64,000 nucleotides of DNA from contig NW_004443523.1 in NCBI RefSeq assembly GCF_000330505.1, forward strand, positions 5,761 through 69,760. Direction: 5' to 3'. Below, piece after piece: positions 10,238 to 21,074 of this stretch. The position numbers and the translations under genes were made by a program. The notes beneath the pieces are model-generated. The model searched no databases. It was not told the origin of the DNA and saw only the letters and a list, made by a program, of their open reading frames with translations. Origin of the DNA: Entamoeba invadens IP1. Its lineage: Eukaryota; Evosea; Mastigamoebida; Endamoebidae. Numbering within the stretch: the first letter of the stretch is position 1; each line of letters begins with the position of its first letter.

Positions 10238-11962
10238 CTAGAAGCCCTTTAAAAAGGGGTATTCAATCAGGAGATCTCTAAAATCATACAAATCAACCCA
10301 ATCTCGTTTATTTTTGCTTTTCAACTCTTCAATGATGTCATTTTCGAAACATTTACGACTCAAACGCCGGATTTCTTCTTTGAGATACATACGACTCAAT
10401 GGAATTTCAATTCGTCCTTTAAGAATGTCTTCAAAGTTGTTCCATACAAACACGTCATCTTCTATTGGGTCGATTTCTCGTTGTTTTTTCCCAACGTCAG
10501 TTCCACACACATTGTACAACTCTTGAAATGTAGTAACAGTTCTTGATTGCTCGGAAGTTGCAATCGAAGAAAAACGAAACTTGAAGTTCGAGTTGACAAC
10601 TTCAAGTGCCCATGCGAAGAGTTTCTATACGGAAATATCAACACATTCTCTGTTTCGTTCATCAATTTAAACGGTGAAATATCCCTCAAATCAACTGCAG
10701 CCGAAAACATTTGAAATTTGGCCACAATAGTTTCAACTTTTTTCCACTCTCTGGGAAGAACGTTTCTTTTGTCTGGAGTTGTTTTATAATGACGTTAAAA
10801 GGCTCAAGAATATCAATCAAAAAAACACATTACAAATTTGGTTTTCTCGAATAATAGTATCTCGATGCACATCTTAACGCTTGTTTGATTATAGAAATTG
10901 ACTTTTTGATCTAGTGTTGTAAGATAATTTACCAGTTGAAGTCGAACATTCCAAAGCGAAGTTAAAACATTAAAAATTTAATTCCATCGAGTGTCACAAT
11001 ATTTTTTGATAGGACATTGTTTCAAATAAAGGAAATTAGAAAACCCATTATCTCTGTGACACTTACCGCTTATATGTTTTCATGTATTAAATATTTTTTA
11101 AATATCTTCCCAATTTACAAAATTTTTCTGTTATAAGGGAAAGCCTGTGGCACGCACAATGTATGCAAAAACAGACTATCCCCCCTTCTTCAATTTTCTT
11201 TTTTAACTTGGTAGTGAAGCCATTTTCGTTTGCCATGCAATTTGCCGCACCATCACAAGTACAACTGAATATTTTTTTTAATCTATCTCGAACCTTTTAA
11301 TGATGTCAACAACATAATTAAAAAATATTATCTGCACTTGAAGCTTTTTCGATTTCGAACAGTTCAACAATATATTCTTGAATATCTAAATTTTCATTAA
11401 CACATCTTAAAATCAATACATACTCCTTCCTTCCATTAATTTTAGTCTCGTCTATTTGTATTCCAACTCCAAGAGATTCTTTAGCGGCTTCACTAACCAT
11501 TGTCTTCACTTTGGTATTAATACAATTCCTAATCAAATTTAATGTATTGTAAGTCATGTGAAGATGGGATCTAAACGTCGCCCCCACTTTCTTGCGAGTT
11601 TAAAATAAGTATCACAAATGTCAAGAATTGTTGTAATTTTTGTGTGACTTATATGTGCTATGCTCATTTTAGTGACCGTGTACTCTCGGAATTTAATAGC
11701 ATCATCTTTGATGATACTCTTATCCTCTTCGATTATTTGAGGTTATTTATTTTTGGTTGTTATTCTAAGATTGAGTAAGTAAGCTCTCGCCACAATCTCA
11801 CGAATTTTGTCTCATGTCTATTTGACAGTTATTGTTGCGTGTCGCTTCATTATGAGAAATCTTTTCGTTACATACTAGGCACCAAAAATTCCTTTTTCCC
11901 AAAGGAATCAACAGTCTTTTTGTAATCCAATCTTCATTTGTTTTAATTACTTCTAAAAGCAT
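10238..11962 (-). pseudogene. hAT transposase pseudogene (TTF/DUF4371-like)
   Basis: An ATG at 11962 starts a head with a zinc-finger pattern (FWCLVCNEKISHNEATRNN, CxxC then His). The main core piece is 11318-11587 with IQIDETKINGRKEYVLILRC, the first catalytic Asp region of hAT enzymes of the DUF4371 kind. Next, at about 11270-11140, comes CTCDGAANCMANENGFTTKL and IHCACHRLSL, matching the conserved CDGA(A/S)NM and HCxAHRLNL blocks. A distal alpha-helical piece lies at 10238-10519. Frames change several times and stops intervene, and I could not find a clear hAT C-terminal dimerisation block. The element ends and the 8-bp target duplication expected for hAT could not be located. Confidence 0.65.
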
Positions 11963-12605
11963 TGTTAATTATAGTTTTTTGTTTATTTTTTATTGATATT
12001 TGTTTTTTACAATAGAGTAATTAATCTAACGATTCTTTATATATAAGATTATCAATTGATTTTACTATTATCTATGATTGTTTTTACTATTTTAATAATT
12101 AAAATTAAAATATTGTTTATCATTTTGTGCTTTAATTTGAACCAAACTAAAATAATAAACTTTTTACCAACTTATATTTTATTTTTTTGCAATGAAAAAT
12201 TACTTTATATTTTCGAAATAAACGATAATGCTGTTGTAAATTTCAAATGTTTCGATTGTGGCAAGTATTGTTATGTCCAGTTCACTGTTTTTTCAAATGA
12301 CAATTTAACACCAATTCAAAGAGTTAATTTTATCTAAGTGATTCGTTGTGTGTTGATTAATTATGGTAATGTTTGCATAATTCATGCAAATCGCTGATGG
12401 GCACCATGAATATTTTTCACGTTCTATTAATTATAAAAACGATCAATTGGAGTAAAATAATTAAATTTGTTGAATTACATGATAATTCAATTAAACAATT
12501 AAAATGATAATTATGTCGAAGTAATTTTCAATTTTATTTTTTTTGTGTTGGTGAAATAATGAAAAATGTGTCATTTATAAAATTATTTAAATGTTTAAAA
12601 CCATT
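11963..12605. other. AT-rich stretch with one doubtful ORF
   Basis: A 93-codon frame at 12056-12337 (+) has a hydrophobic start and a segment VNFKCFDCGKYCYVQFTVF that faintly recalls the FLYWCH-like head of MULE transposases (compare YKCSGDGCKILVIITD at about 1480-1530). There is no ATG-supported N-terminus that makes sense, so I treat it as a possible MULE scrap. Confidence 0.3.
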
Positions 12606-12631
12606 AAAGACCTGCGAAATACTTGCACGAA
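12606..12631 (+). repeat. Left 26-bp TIR
   Basis: It is perfectly complementary to 14873-14898. It begins AAAGACCTGCG and ends TTGCACGAA. Confidence 0.8.
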
Positions 12632-12906
12632 CCACGTGGCATTATTTTTATAAGAAAAAAATGAAAAAGAGACAAAATAATTTGTAAAAAGATTAAAATT
12701 CTTGGTTTGAAAATTCAAAAACGAATAGTATTGTAATTGACCAATAAAAAAGCAAATTTTAGTGTCGAACCATCTTTTTGAAAATTCAGAGTCATATTTT
12801 TTTAAAGAAAAGTCCAAACAAATAATGCATCAAACTGTTTTTTGACCAAACATCATTTTAAAATGAAAGATTTTTTTGTTTTTTTATGAATAAATGATAA
12901 AATTCG

Positions 12907-12937
12907 AAAGATGTGTATTTTTCGAAGACACATCTTT
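12907..12937. repeat. Hairpin 1 of a repeated pair
   Basis: The arms AAAGATGTGT and ACACATCTTT are perfect, with an 11-nt loop, and a T-rich tail follows. The same arms recur at 13078-13114. Confidence 0.7.
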
Positions 12938-13077
12938 TTATTTTTTGAAAAATATAATTATCATAACTTCGGACTGTGTGATCGAGAAGTGGTGAAATTT
13001 AAGGACATATTCAACATAAATTTTATAAGCAAATTCAATATTCAAACATTTGTATTTAAGCCTCTAAATGCACAAAT

Positions 13078-13114
13078 AAAAAAGATGTGTCATTTCAAAA
13101 GACACATCTTTTTT
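13078..13114. repeat. Hairpin 2 of a repeated pair
   Basis: The arms are a perfect 14 bp, built on AAAGATGTGTC, with a 9-nt loop and a T-rich tail. The shared tail TTTTTATTTTTT after both hairpins suggests a duplicated unit 174 bp apart. Confidence 0.7.
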
Positions 13115-13212
13115 ATTTTTTCTATTTTCCTTCTTTAATTTTAAACTTTAAAGTTTTTGGCTAAAAAACAGGAGTTTTATAAATGAATTAAACATATCAA
13201 ATCTCCAATAAA

Positions 13213-13932
13213 TCAGTTGAAGTTCGGGGCTGTTATTTTGGCTGTAAATGGCGGAAAGAAACGGAAGACGTGTTGCTGCTTGACGTTGCGCCATTAACAC
13301 TTGGCATTAAAACAGTTGGTGGTGTGATGACGATACTTATCCCACGAAACTCGACGATTACAGCAAAGAAGTTACAAATATTCTCGACATATGCAGACAA
13401 CCAGCCAGGCGTGCTGATCCAAGTGTTTGAAAGTGAGGCATCCATGACATCACACTGCAACCTGCTTGGAAAGTTTGGGTTGTCTGGCATTCCACCCGCA
13501 CCACGTGGTGTCCCACAAGTAGAAGTCATATTTGACACAAATACAAATGGGATATTAAATGTCTCAGCTGAAGACAAGACAACAGGAAAGAAGAACAAGA
13601 TCACCAACGACAAGGGAAGACTCTCAAAGGAGCAGATCGACAAGATGGTTGCAGACGCAGAGAAGCACAAGGCGGAGGAAGACAAGATGAAGAAAATTGC
13701 CGAGGCGAAGAATGGACTTGAGAACTTCTGTTACTCAATGAAAAACACACACACCGAGCAAATTGCAGCAAAGCTCTCACCAGAAGACAAGGCGGCAATT
13801 GAAACAATTATCAAGGAGACACTCGACTGGCTCGACAATAACCAATCGGCATCAAAGGATGAATACACACAGAAACAAAAGAAAGCTGAGGCTAAGGTAG
13901 AGCCAATCTTTATACAGATATCGACAGAATAA
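13213..13932 (+). pseudogene. Hsp70 fragment: end of ATPase domain plus substrate-binding domain
   Basis: The piece starts in the last helix of the Hsp70 nucleotide-binding domain ([10 protein letters not shown], cf. GAAVQAAIL). One frame change near 13250 leads into the linker and substrate-binding domain: [66 protein letters not shown] and [14 protein letters not shown], then the helical lid to a TAA at 13930. About 240 codons remain of a family whose members are usually 610-670 residues, and the whole ATPase core is absent. The tail lacks a cytosolic EEVD and instead ends IFIQISTE. Codons with more G/C (GAC, AAG, CTC) contrast with the surroundings. It lies inside the inverted-repeat element 12606-14898, which suggests transposon capture. 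Confidence 0.85.
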
Positions 13933-14872
13933 AACTGGAACATCAAGGAGTTTACAACAAAAAACCAACGAATAAACAAAGGTTTTATTAAAAAATATGT
14001 TTTACTTCTGTGTTTTTTTCAATTTTCTACAAAATAATTGAACAGAACATAAATTATACTGTTTAATACATTTATGGTTTTTAATTAATTATATTAAATA
14101 AACCCCATAATAGTCACATTTGATAATTATTCATTTTAAGAATTAAATATAATCACAAAGAGTAATTGAAGTGTTCTTATGGTGGGTTTGGTTTAAATTG
14201 TATTCAAAATAATAGTAAATTTAATAATTTGTTAATTTAAATAAATATTATTTAAAATGTAATAATTTGTAATAGTAAATATACTAATGATAATTAAATT
14301 ATACTATATAAATACAGACTGTAAAAGTAAAATAATTAAATGTTGTTAATAATTAACGTTACTATTAAATTTATTATAATATATTATTACTTATCTATTT
14401 TTTTTTGTTAATAATTAACTATTGTTTTCTTTTATAATGTTAGTATAATATTAGTTTTAATATAATTTTCCAAAACAATTACTGTGAAAAGAAACACAAA
14501 TAAAAACCATAATAAATAATTAATTTTAATTATGATAATAGATCAGTTTCTTTATTATCAAACATTTTACTAAAAAATGATTTTGTATTCTTATTTACTA
14601 TAATAATATTAAACTGTTATTAAATTTTTGATTGTAAGAAGTTCAATTATAGTTGTTTTTGTTTTATTATTGTCAATATTAATGATCTTAAAATCAAAAA
14701 TCAATCTGTAAAACCGAAAATCGTTTTCTAATTCATTCTTTTTGACCATTGAAAATTCAATTTTTTTCATTACTTTTCCAAAAATTTTTCTTTTAAAAAA
14801 AATGTTTATTTTCTTTTTTGACCATTTTTTGGAAAAAACGTATTGCCACATAGGCTCGTGCAGGTATTTCGC
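13933..14872. other. AT-rich interior of the Hsp70-carrying element
   Basis: A 90-codon minus-strand frame (14609-14881) exists, but it overlaps the right TIR zone and is Lys/Phe/Ile-rich. I regard it as chance. Confidence 0.5.
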
Positions 14873-14898
14873 TTCGTGCAAGTATTTCGCAGGTCTTT
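14873..14898 (-). repeat. Right 26-bp TIR
   Basis: It is the perfect inverted copy of 12606-12631. Just inside it lies a second degenerate unit (about 14854-14872), giving a short tandem. Confidence 0.8.
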
Positions 14899-15703
14899 AA
14901 GTATAAAAAATAACAAATTTTATTTTTATTTTTGTTTTTTAATATTTTTGTTTATAATAACAGTAACGACTGTATGGTAAATATTCAAACACATAAACAA
15001 AAAAGATCACTACACTCAATTATAAACACAATGTTTTATTTTGTTTCATTTAACACTCAAATGGCCTAAAGCTAAAAAAATTTATTTTTCAAATAATTTT
15101 TTACAAAATTTGATTTTTTTGTTTTTTTAAATGAAATTTGATAGAATTCATATAAAAATAATTTGAAAGTGAAGACATAATAAAATAATTATTTTGTATA
15201 ATCATAATAACACAAACTAATATTATAGAAATTATTTAAGTTTGCAAATAAAAAATGATGTTTGGACAATAAAAAAATATTGTAAATAAATGTTTTATTA
15301 TATTAATTAAATAATTAACTTAACTGTTTTAATTGTTTTTTAATTATTTATCTTATTAAATCATAATAATTTTAATGTATTATTATTTAGGTTTTTTAAG
15401 AACTTTTTTTAATGACATGANNNNNNNNNNNNNNNNNNNNNNNNNNNNNNNNNNNNNNNNNNNNNNNNNNNNNNNNNNNNNNNNNNNNNNNNNNNNNNNN
15501 NNNNNNNNNNNNNNNNNNNNAATGTTATCGAATTAAAAAGCAACTTGCTGTTCATCTGGTCAACACCAACGTAAATTAAATTGAGTTTGTTATGATTCAT
15601 TTTCGTAATATTAATATATGTCTTGTTTAAGCAACAAGATTTGTTTATGTGTATTTAGTATATAATTATTAAATAAAAAAATAATATTTGCGGTTCTGAT
15701 ATA
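14899..15703. other. AT-rich intergenic stretch containing the assembly gap
   Basis: No gene is visible on either side of the gap. Confidence 0.6.
15421..15520. other. Assembly gap (100 N)
   Basis: Exactly 100 N separate two contigs, and the true length is unknown. Confidence 0.99.
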
Positions 15704-15879
15704 CAGTAAAATCTTATCAGAGTGGCACTTTGAAAGAGCGGGTTTTCTCAATAGAAAGCAGTTAAGACTGAAACAAAAATCGAGTTCTCTATAGAGTAGT
15801 AATTAAATTTGATTGTCTAAAATTTCCGTTCTTGAGAAAAAAAATTACCATACCTTCCCGCTTTTGAGAGGTTTGACTT
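15704..15879. mobile_element. Pogo-type MITE A
   Basis: It starts CAGTAAAATCTTATCAGAG after a TA and ends GCTTTTGAGAGGTTTGACTT before a TA. The layout is that of a TA-targeting pogo derivative, 176 bp long, with degenerate inverted ends (CAGTAAAAYCT and AGGTTTNACTT). Its right 75 bp match MITE B at 24653-24815, including CCGYTCTTGAGA, ATTACCATA and CCCGCTTTTGAGAGGTTT. Confidence 0.7.
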
Positions 15880-16572
15880 TAATTTGAAAAATTGTTGTTA
15901 TTTTTAACCTCAAAAACAAATCTTACGTAATTGAGTCCTTATTTTTATTATTTTTGACTAAGTTTTGTGTCATTTTTCGGTTTTTCTGCCTAGAAGGGGT
16001 TTTTGGTCATTTTTAACAACTTTTTTCAAGAAGGCAATTTTTGATATTGTTATTATTCTTATATAATTTTAGTTTTCGGCCAGTTAAATGTTAAATTATT
16101 TTTAATTATTTTTGTCCAAAAAGAATAAAATTTGTTTAACTAGCTGATTTTTTCTTTTTGTAAAAAAATAATTAGATTCGGACCAAACCCCGGGTAAATT
16201 GAGACTTATGCTTAATTTTATTTAACTATTTTTACTCGTTTTTAAACAATTTAATATATAAAATGTTTTCTGTCAAAACAATAAAGATTTATTTGTAACT
16301 TGGTTTTGTTTTTTGTCAAATAGAATTAGTTTTATTTTGCCATAATTTAAAGTAAACATATATTAATGATTAGGGATTGACAAATTTGATTGCCATTTTA
16401 CATTTTTAAACCATGTAAAATGGCAATTTTTATTTGTTTTATTATCTGTTCTGTTCTTCAGAAATCATATCAACATTAATATGTCGTATAACAAAACTTG
16501 TATTTTATTTATAATTATTATTTTTAAGTGTAAAAAACATTAATAGAATATAAGTAACCAAAAACACACAAA
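15880..16572. other. Intergenic stretch with a perfect hairpin
   Basis: It is AT-rich with no coding frame. The hairpin at 16389-16427 is listed separately. Confidence 0.6.
16389..16427. repeat. Perfect 15-bp stem hairpin
   Basis: The arms ATTGCCATTTTACAT and ATGTAAAATGGCAAT are perfect, with a 9-nt loop. It lies 145 bp downstream of the hAT pseudogene's stop codon, and its role is unknown. Confidence 0.85.
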
Positions 16573-18440
16573 TCAGAAATCACATTTCTTTACGATATCG
16601 TTAACATCATACATTTGACTAATTGTTTCTGACTTCATATTCGCCTTTGCTATATGCTTCAAACGTGAAAATGAACGTTCGACTGTCGAAGAAGTCACAT
16701 TTACTGCCTCTACATGTTTTGGAAAGATCCATAATAAGCGGGAAATGAGATCTTTCAGATTCAGACATTTGCAAGAGCACCACCAATGTTGCAGTATTTT
16801 GACATGGAACGAAATAGTCATTCAATTGGCAATGCCTAATTTGCCTCGATTTTTGCATTTCTCTAACAATCCTCACAATATTTTGTTCTTTTTCATTTAA
16901 CAACCCAATGTTTTGTTGTGAGTCAAGTTTTTAAATAATGTCTTTGGCTTCTTTGGAAATCCTCACTGGCTGTGTAGCCTTTTGAAGTCTAATCAATTGT
17001 TCTTTATTGAGTTCTTTGTCTCTGCTTTTTAATTTGGTCATTTGCACTTTGTGGGAGTCCATCCACTGATTGAATTGAACAATTTCCAATCTGAGATCCT
17101 CGGATATTTTAGATTTCACCTTTCTGAAGACAGGCAACAAACAAGTGCGGACGGAAAGCAAAAAACTCTCGTTTCGAAAAGAGTCTCCGAGTTTAACAAA
17201 GTCATCAAATGTGTTAATGCTAATGGTTGTTTCATTTGTTGTTCCGTTGAGCGCTATTTGGCTTGGCTTGAGTTTTTTGGTTGGAAGAGTGAATCGAACA
17301 GAAAGTGTTTGTAATAAACGATAAAGCAACCCCAGACAAATATCACGAAATTGAACTCTTTCTGTGGATTTGACTTTGTGGATGTAAGGCATGTTAAAGA
17401 GTTTTTCTTCTGAGCGTTGATAGATGTCATTTTTAAGTTCGATTAAATTCTCGATGACTTCAAGCACACGTTCATGGGAAACAGCAAAGGAAAGGCACGA
17501 TTTTTGGAGCCGGTCACTGAGAACTTTTACCTGACTCGTAACGAAATTAACGAAGAACAGCAGTGCTACAAACTTGTCGTCGTCCAAAGTCGCAGTTTTG
17601 ATAAGCCGTCTCGAGACGTCAATGCCATCATATTCGAAGTTGTCGTTTTCGTTATCATTTTTGTTTTGTTGTTTGGCACTGCTTTCCCTTCTTTTCGGTT
17701 TAGGCATTTCGATTTTCCAGTTCTTTTGGTTCCTTGTAAAATCTTGAAGTTCGTTGAGATTGTCAAATACCATATTAGATATTGTCGCTATATATAGAAA
17801 CCGAGTGTTGCTATATTGAAAAATTGACAAGGCTTCTTTTTCAATTCCTTTTTCTTTACAATAAGATTCCCAATTCATCCTCACGTTGGCTCCCGTTAAT
17901 TTGTATAAAAATTTCTTCACGAGACACCCATAAAACGTCGTTCCCATTTTTTCAACTGCTTTACTCAATCGATGATTGAAACAATAATTTGGTTCGAATC
18001 CATTAACATCAATACCAATTGATTTCATAAATTCAATGAACTTTCTTGCAAGACCACCTTCATCAGAGATCATTGTCGAAGCACCATCGAAGGTGAAGTT
18101 GACACACAAATTCAATTTTAATCCAAACAATCCCGCAACTGACTTTACCCAATCACACCAAGCATCTGCAGTTGTTTTTCCAATATATTTTTCCATCTTC
18201 AATTTTTTCTCAACAACAATCATTTTATCGGTTAAAATTCTTATGAACAAAGAAAAATGTTCGTTTGGTCTATATCTGGCACTGTCTGCCATCAAACCAT
18301 AATAATGACAATTCCTCAACAGTTCGAGCGTCTGTTCTGTGTTAACTTCAGAAATGAGGTCAATTATTCTTTTTATTGTTGTCGGACTTAAATTGAAATG
18401 ATATTTGTTTACATCGACTCCACACAACGTTATGCCAAAA
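16573..18440 (-). pseudogene. hAT transposase pseudogene, nearly full length
   Basis: A clean 498-codon frame (18427-16931) has no ATG. The frame is open only to a TAA about 30 bp upstream and begins FFNFGITLCGVDV, so the zinc-finger head is missing or in another frame. LMADSARYRPNEHFSLFIRI carries the first Asp and FTFDGASTMISDEGGLARKF the second. CFNHRLSKAVEK corresponds to the HCxAHRL block. An acidic/Asn-rich insert (NKNDNENDN) follows. An in-frame TAA at about 16933 interrupts the frame, which then continues as KLDSQQNIGLLNEKEQNI. A frame change near 16770-16800 leads to VTSSTVERSFSRLKHIAKAN, the hAT C-terminal dimerisation motif with the catalytic Glu. One stop plus one frameshift separate this from an intact core. 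Confidence 0.85.
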
Positions 18441-19614
18441 TTGAAAAATTATTTATAATAAATGAATGAATTTAAGGCAAAGTCTATCACACAACAAGAA
18501 ATTTTTTTATTTTGTCTTAAAATTGCATTTTAAAATGAAAAAAAATGTATAATTTTGTTTTTTGTATCAATAATAAAGTAGTTTAAGTAAAATGCGTTAT
18601 ATTGTTTGATTTTGCGATCTTTAAACCCTTTTCTTTACAGATGGAGACTTTTTGCCGAGTCGTTTTTCTACTTAAAACGACATTTAATATTAAAATAATA
18701 TAACATTAAAATGTATATTATACAAATAATTGGTTTCTTAAAAACATTATTCATAAAAGAAAATACCAATAACTTTTTTCAAATAACGAAAAATACAACT
18801 ATTTGTTTATAATTCAAAAAAGCTTTTTTTCTCTAGTCGATTATCACCTCTTATTCCAAGTCACGGTATATTTTGATAGTTTTAACTGGGTTTTAAAACC
18901 CAATTTGAGACACCTCTTATGATAATTATAATACTTGAGAGGTTTTGTATCATTTTGGTTGTTGCTTTTTATTTTGTTAATGGATACTAACGAATTAATA
19001 AAACAGATTAGAATGAAACAAACAGTATGAAATAAATTGATTCTTTTGATATTTAAAAATCATTAAAAATTTTAATAAATTTTAATAAATTTCTTATTCA
19101 ACCCTGGATATATAGTAAAGCCATTCAAAACTATTAAGATTAAAAAGAATTATTAAGAATGAATAACATTTTAAAACAAAAAACAACAGTATAACATTTA
19201 AAAATCGAAAAATAAAACATGAACAACTTTGTATTTGACTTCGGTCTCGATTTTATTTACTGATGATTATAAGTATTAAAAACGCCAAAAAATTGTGTAA
19301 AAAATAACATTTCGGTTTAATAGCATTTTTAAATACCAATTTTTCATAATAAAAAGAGCGGGTGCGAAGTCTATTATATAACATCTACATCTTAAAAAGT
19401 CAGAGAGACTTTTTAAAACCTTGTTTTTATGAATCAAATTAATAAAAAGGAAAAAATATACTAAACAAAAAAAAACACAATCATATTATCATTTTACTAT
19501 TAAATTATCAAAAGCGGTTTTTTCTCGAAGCGGTTTTTCACCCCTTTACTAAGTTTTTGTGTAAGACTATGTCAAATTATATTTTTTACAAAAATAATGT
19601 TATTAATTTAACGC
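18441..19614. other. Intergenic stretch with a solo pogo-type end
   Basis: There is no coding frame. A palindrome TGGGTTTTAAAACCCA lies near 18889-18904. A solo transposon end at 19512-19548 is listed separately. Confidence 0.5.
19512..19548 (-). repeat. Solo end related to the 48307-53550 pogo element
   Basis: Read on the minus strand after TA it gives AAGGGGTGAAAAACCGCTTC, five spacer bases and AAAAACCGCTT. This is the same two-motif layout as the left end of the 5.2-kb element (GGGG, then AAAACCGCTTC, then AAAAACCG). No partner end was found close by. Confidence 0.5.
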
Positions 19615-19623
19615 CACAACTTT
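19615..19623 (+). repeat. Target-site duplication of MULE 19624-25107 (left copy)
   Basis: The nonamer CACAACTTT is repeated exactly at 25108-25116, immediately outside the other TIR. Confidence 0.9.
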
Positions 19624-19764
19624 GGGATTTATCTTTTACACCCGCACCCCGCTATTAATAAATTATTATTTTCTAAAAATATAAATATTTCATATTATTG
19701 GGTTTCGATTTTAGAGAAATAAATAGGGTAATTTTTTATCTTTTTCATCTCAAAAAACTGAAAA
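19624..19764 (+). repeat. Left 141-bp TIR
   Basis: It starts GGGATTTATCTTTTACACCC and ends at CTGAAAA, as an inverted copy of 24967-25107. Confidence 0.95.
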
Positions 19765-19861
19765 AATACGATGTTATTTAACATTTCTTATTTTTAATGT
19801 TTCGTCAAAAGACTACGAAAGAAGAACACGATCACAAACAACAATAAATTAATTAAAAAAG

Positions 19862-20130
19862 CAGACTGACAAGATGGTTGCAAACGCAGAAAAGTTCAAC
19901 TATGATGACAAAATAATGATTTGTCGAGGAGAAATGGACTTGAAAACTTTGTTATTCAAAAACACTTTTATTAAAATAATCATGACAAAAATTTCATCAA
20001 ACGACAAAGGTGAAAATGAAGCAACAATCAGAGATACATTCGATTAATTTTTAACCTGTTTTTTCAAAGATAAATACACACAGAAACAGAATAAAGTCAA
20101 AGTAAGCATTCACCCAATGTTCATTAAATG
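19862..20130 (+). pseudogene. Hsp70 lid fragment inside the MULE
   Basis: The translation aligns with the C-terminal lid of the Hsp70 copy at 13213-13932. It reads TDKMVANAEKF (there [11 protein letters not shown]), GEMDLKTLLFKNTF (cf. [13 protein letters not shown]), ATIRDTFD (cf. ETIIKETLD) and DKYTQKQNKVKV (cf. [14 protein letters not shown]). A stop follows the DTFD position and there are small indels, so it is dead. It begins about 100 bp inside the left TIR and points inwards. Confidence 0.75.
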
Positions 20131-21074
20131 GCTGGATGTTATTATTATGCCAATAGCAAGCCGGGTGATTTTTCGACACATTTCAACGCAAAAAAACACA
20201 ATTTAAAAGTCAATAAATCTTATGATTTAAGTTACTTATCATTACATAGTTTTATTAGTCTGATAAAAATAAAGAATTTATTGATAAAAACCAATTAGAT
20301 TTAAAAAAACTCTTTAAAGGTATATATATGCTTAATAGCAACAAAGATATGGATGATTGGATATGTTGTATACTTAGTTATTCTGATGTTCTAGCATCGA
20401 AAAATCACAAAAACAAAACTAAACTGATTACTCTCTTTATTATTACTATCATCGAGTTTTTATTGTTAATAATGTTAGAGATGTTGCTAACCTTTGATTT
20501 AACTAACATTTTCAATGATCTGGGTGTTATATGAGTAATCAAATTGAATACAATTCCAGTTTGTTGTTATAAATGTGTTGACACTTGGTATTATATTATA
20601 CCAAGTAAATGTGTTATTGTTAACAATACCATTCTTACTTAAGTCTTTGAACCAAAATCTTTCTATTTAATCAATTCATCTTCAATGCTTCATTTTTTGT
20701 TGTTCGTTTTTATCATTCCAGTTGTGACTAAATTATCCATTTATCTTAAAACAGACAAGGAGATAGTTATTGGTGAGGCTATGTTAAATGAAACAATCAT
20801 ATAACACAAGATAAAAAGTCATCTTAAATATTTTAAATTTGATTTAAAACACATTTTAACTCCTTTATTTCATTGTTAACACGATTAATTTATTATAGTC
20901 CAACATGAAAATAAACTTTATATCACCAGACATCAACAAATTTTACACTTTTAAACAATTAAAAATGTAACTTATGTACACGGGTTACAAATCGCCAAAT
21001 AGTTATTGATAACTTAATTAATTAATTTAAGTTTCTTAGTTTTTTATTTTTTGCAAAAAAACTCAGTATAAAAA
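20131..21074. other. MULE interior upstream of the transposase
   Basis: A 68-codon frame at 20328-20534 (+) with one hydrophobic stretch is probably chance. A near-palindrome ACTTGGTA-TTATATTA-TACCAAGT lies at 20583-20606. Confidence 0.4.

Larger units (their letters stand above)
12606..14898. mobile_element. Non-autonomous inverted-repeat element carrying an Hsp70 fragment
   Basis: A 26-bp perfect inverted repeat bounds this 2.29-kb segment at 12606-12631 and 14873-14898. The outer part reads AAAGACCTGCGAAATACTTG. Inside the right copy the unit GCGAAATAC-TGCACGA occurs a second time in tandem, and both sides then share a CC-GTGGCA-TA block, so the related terminal zone is about 50-60 bp. 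The interior has no transposase, only an Hsp70 C-terminal fragment and two related hairpins. The flanks do not give a clear target duplication, and the superfamily is unknown. Confidence 0.6.

Noticed and set aside
13233..13979. Minus-strand frames opposite the Hsp70 fragment
   Set aside because: They are shadows of the Hsp70 coding strand.
17042..18302. Plus-strand frames opposite the hAT transposase
   Set aside because: They are antisense to a recognisable transposase core and lack motifs of their own.
18846..18960. Possible MITE with CACCTCTTAT and GAGAGGTTTTG ends
   Set aside because: The two CACCTCTTAT words are direct rather than inverted and no TA-flanked pair of ends could be set.
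20328..20534. 68-codon frame with a hydrophobic stretch inside the MULE
   Set aside because: Short, Ile/Leu-rich, no similarity to anything else in the window, and such frames are expected in DNA of this composition.
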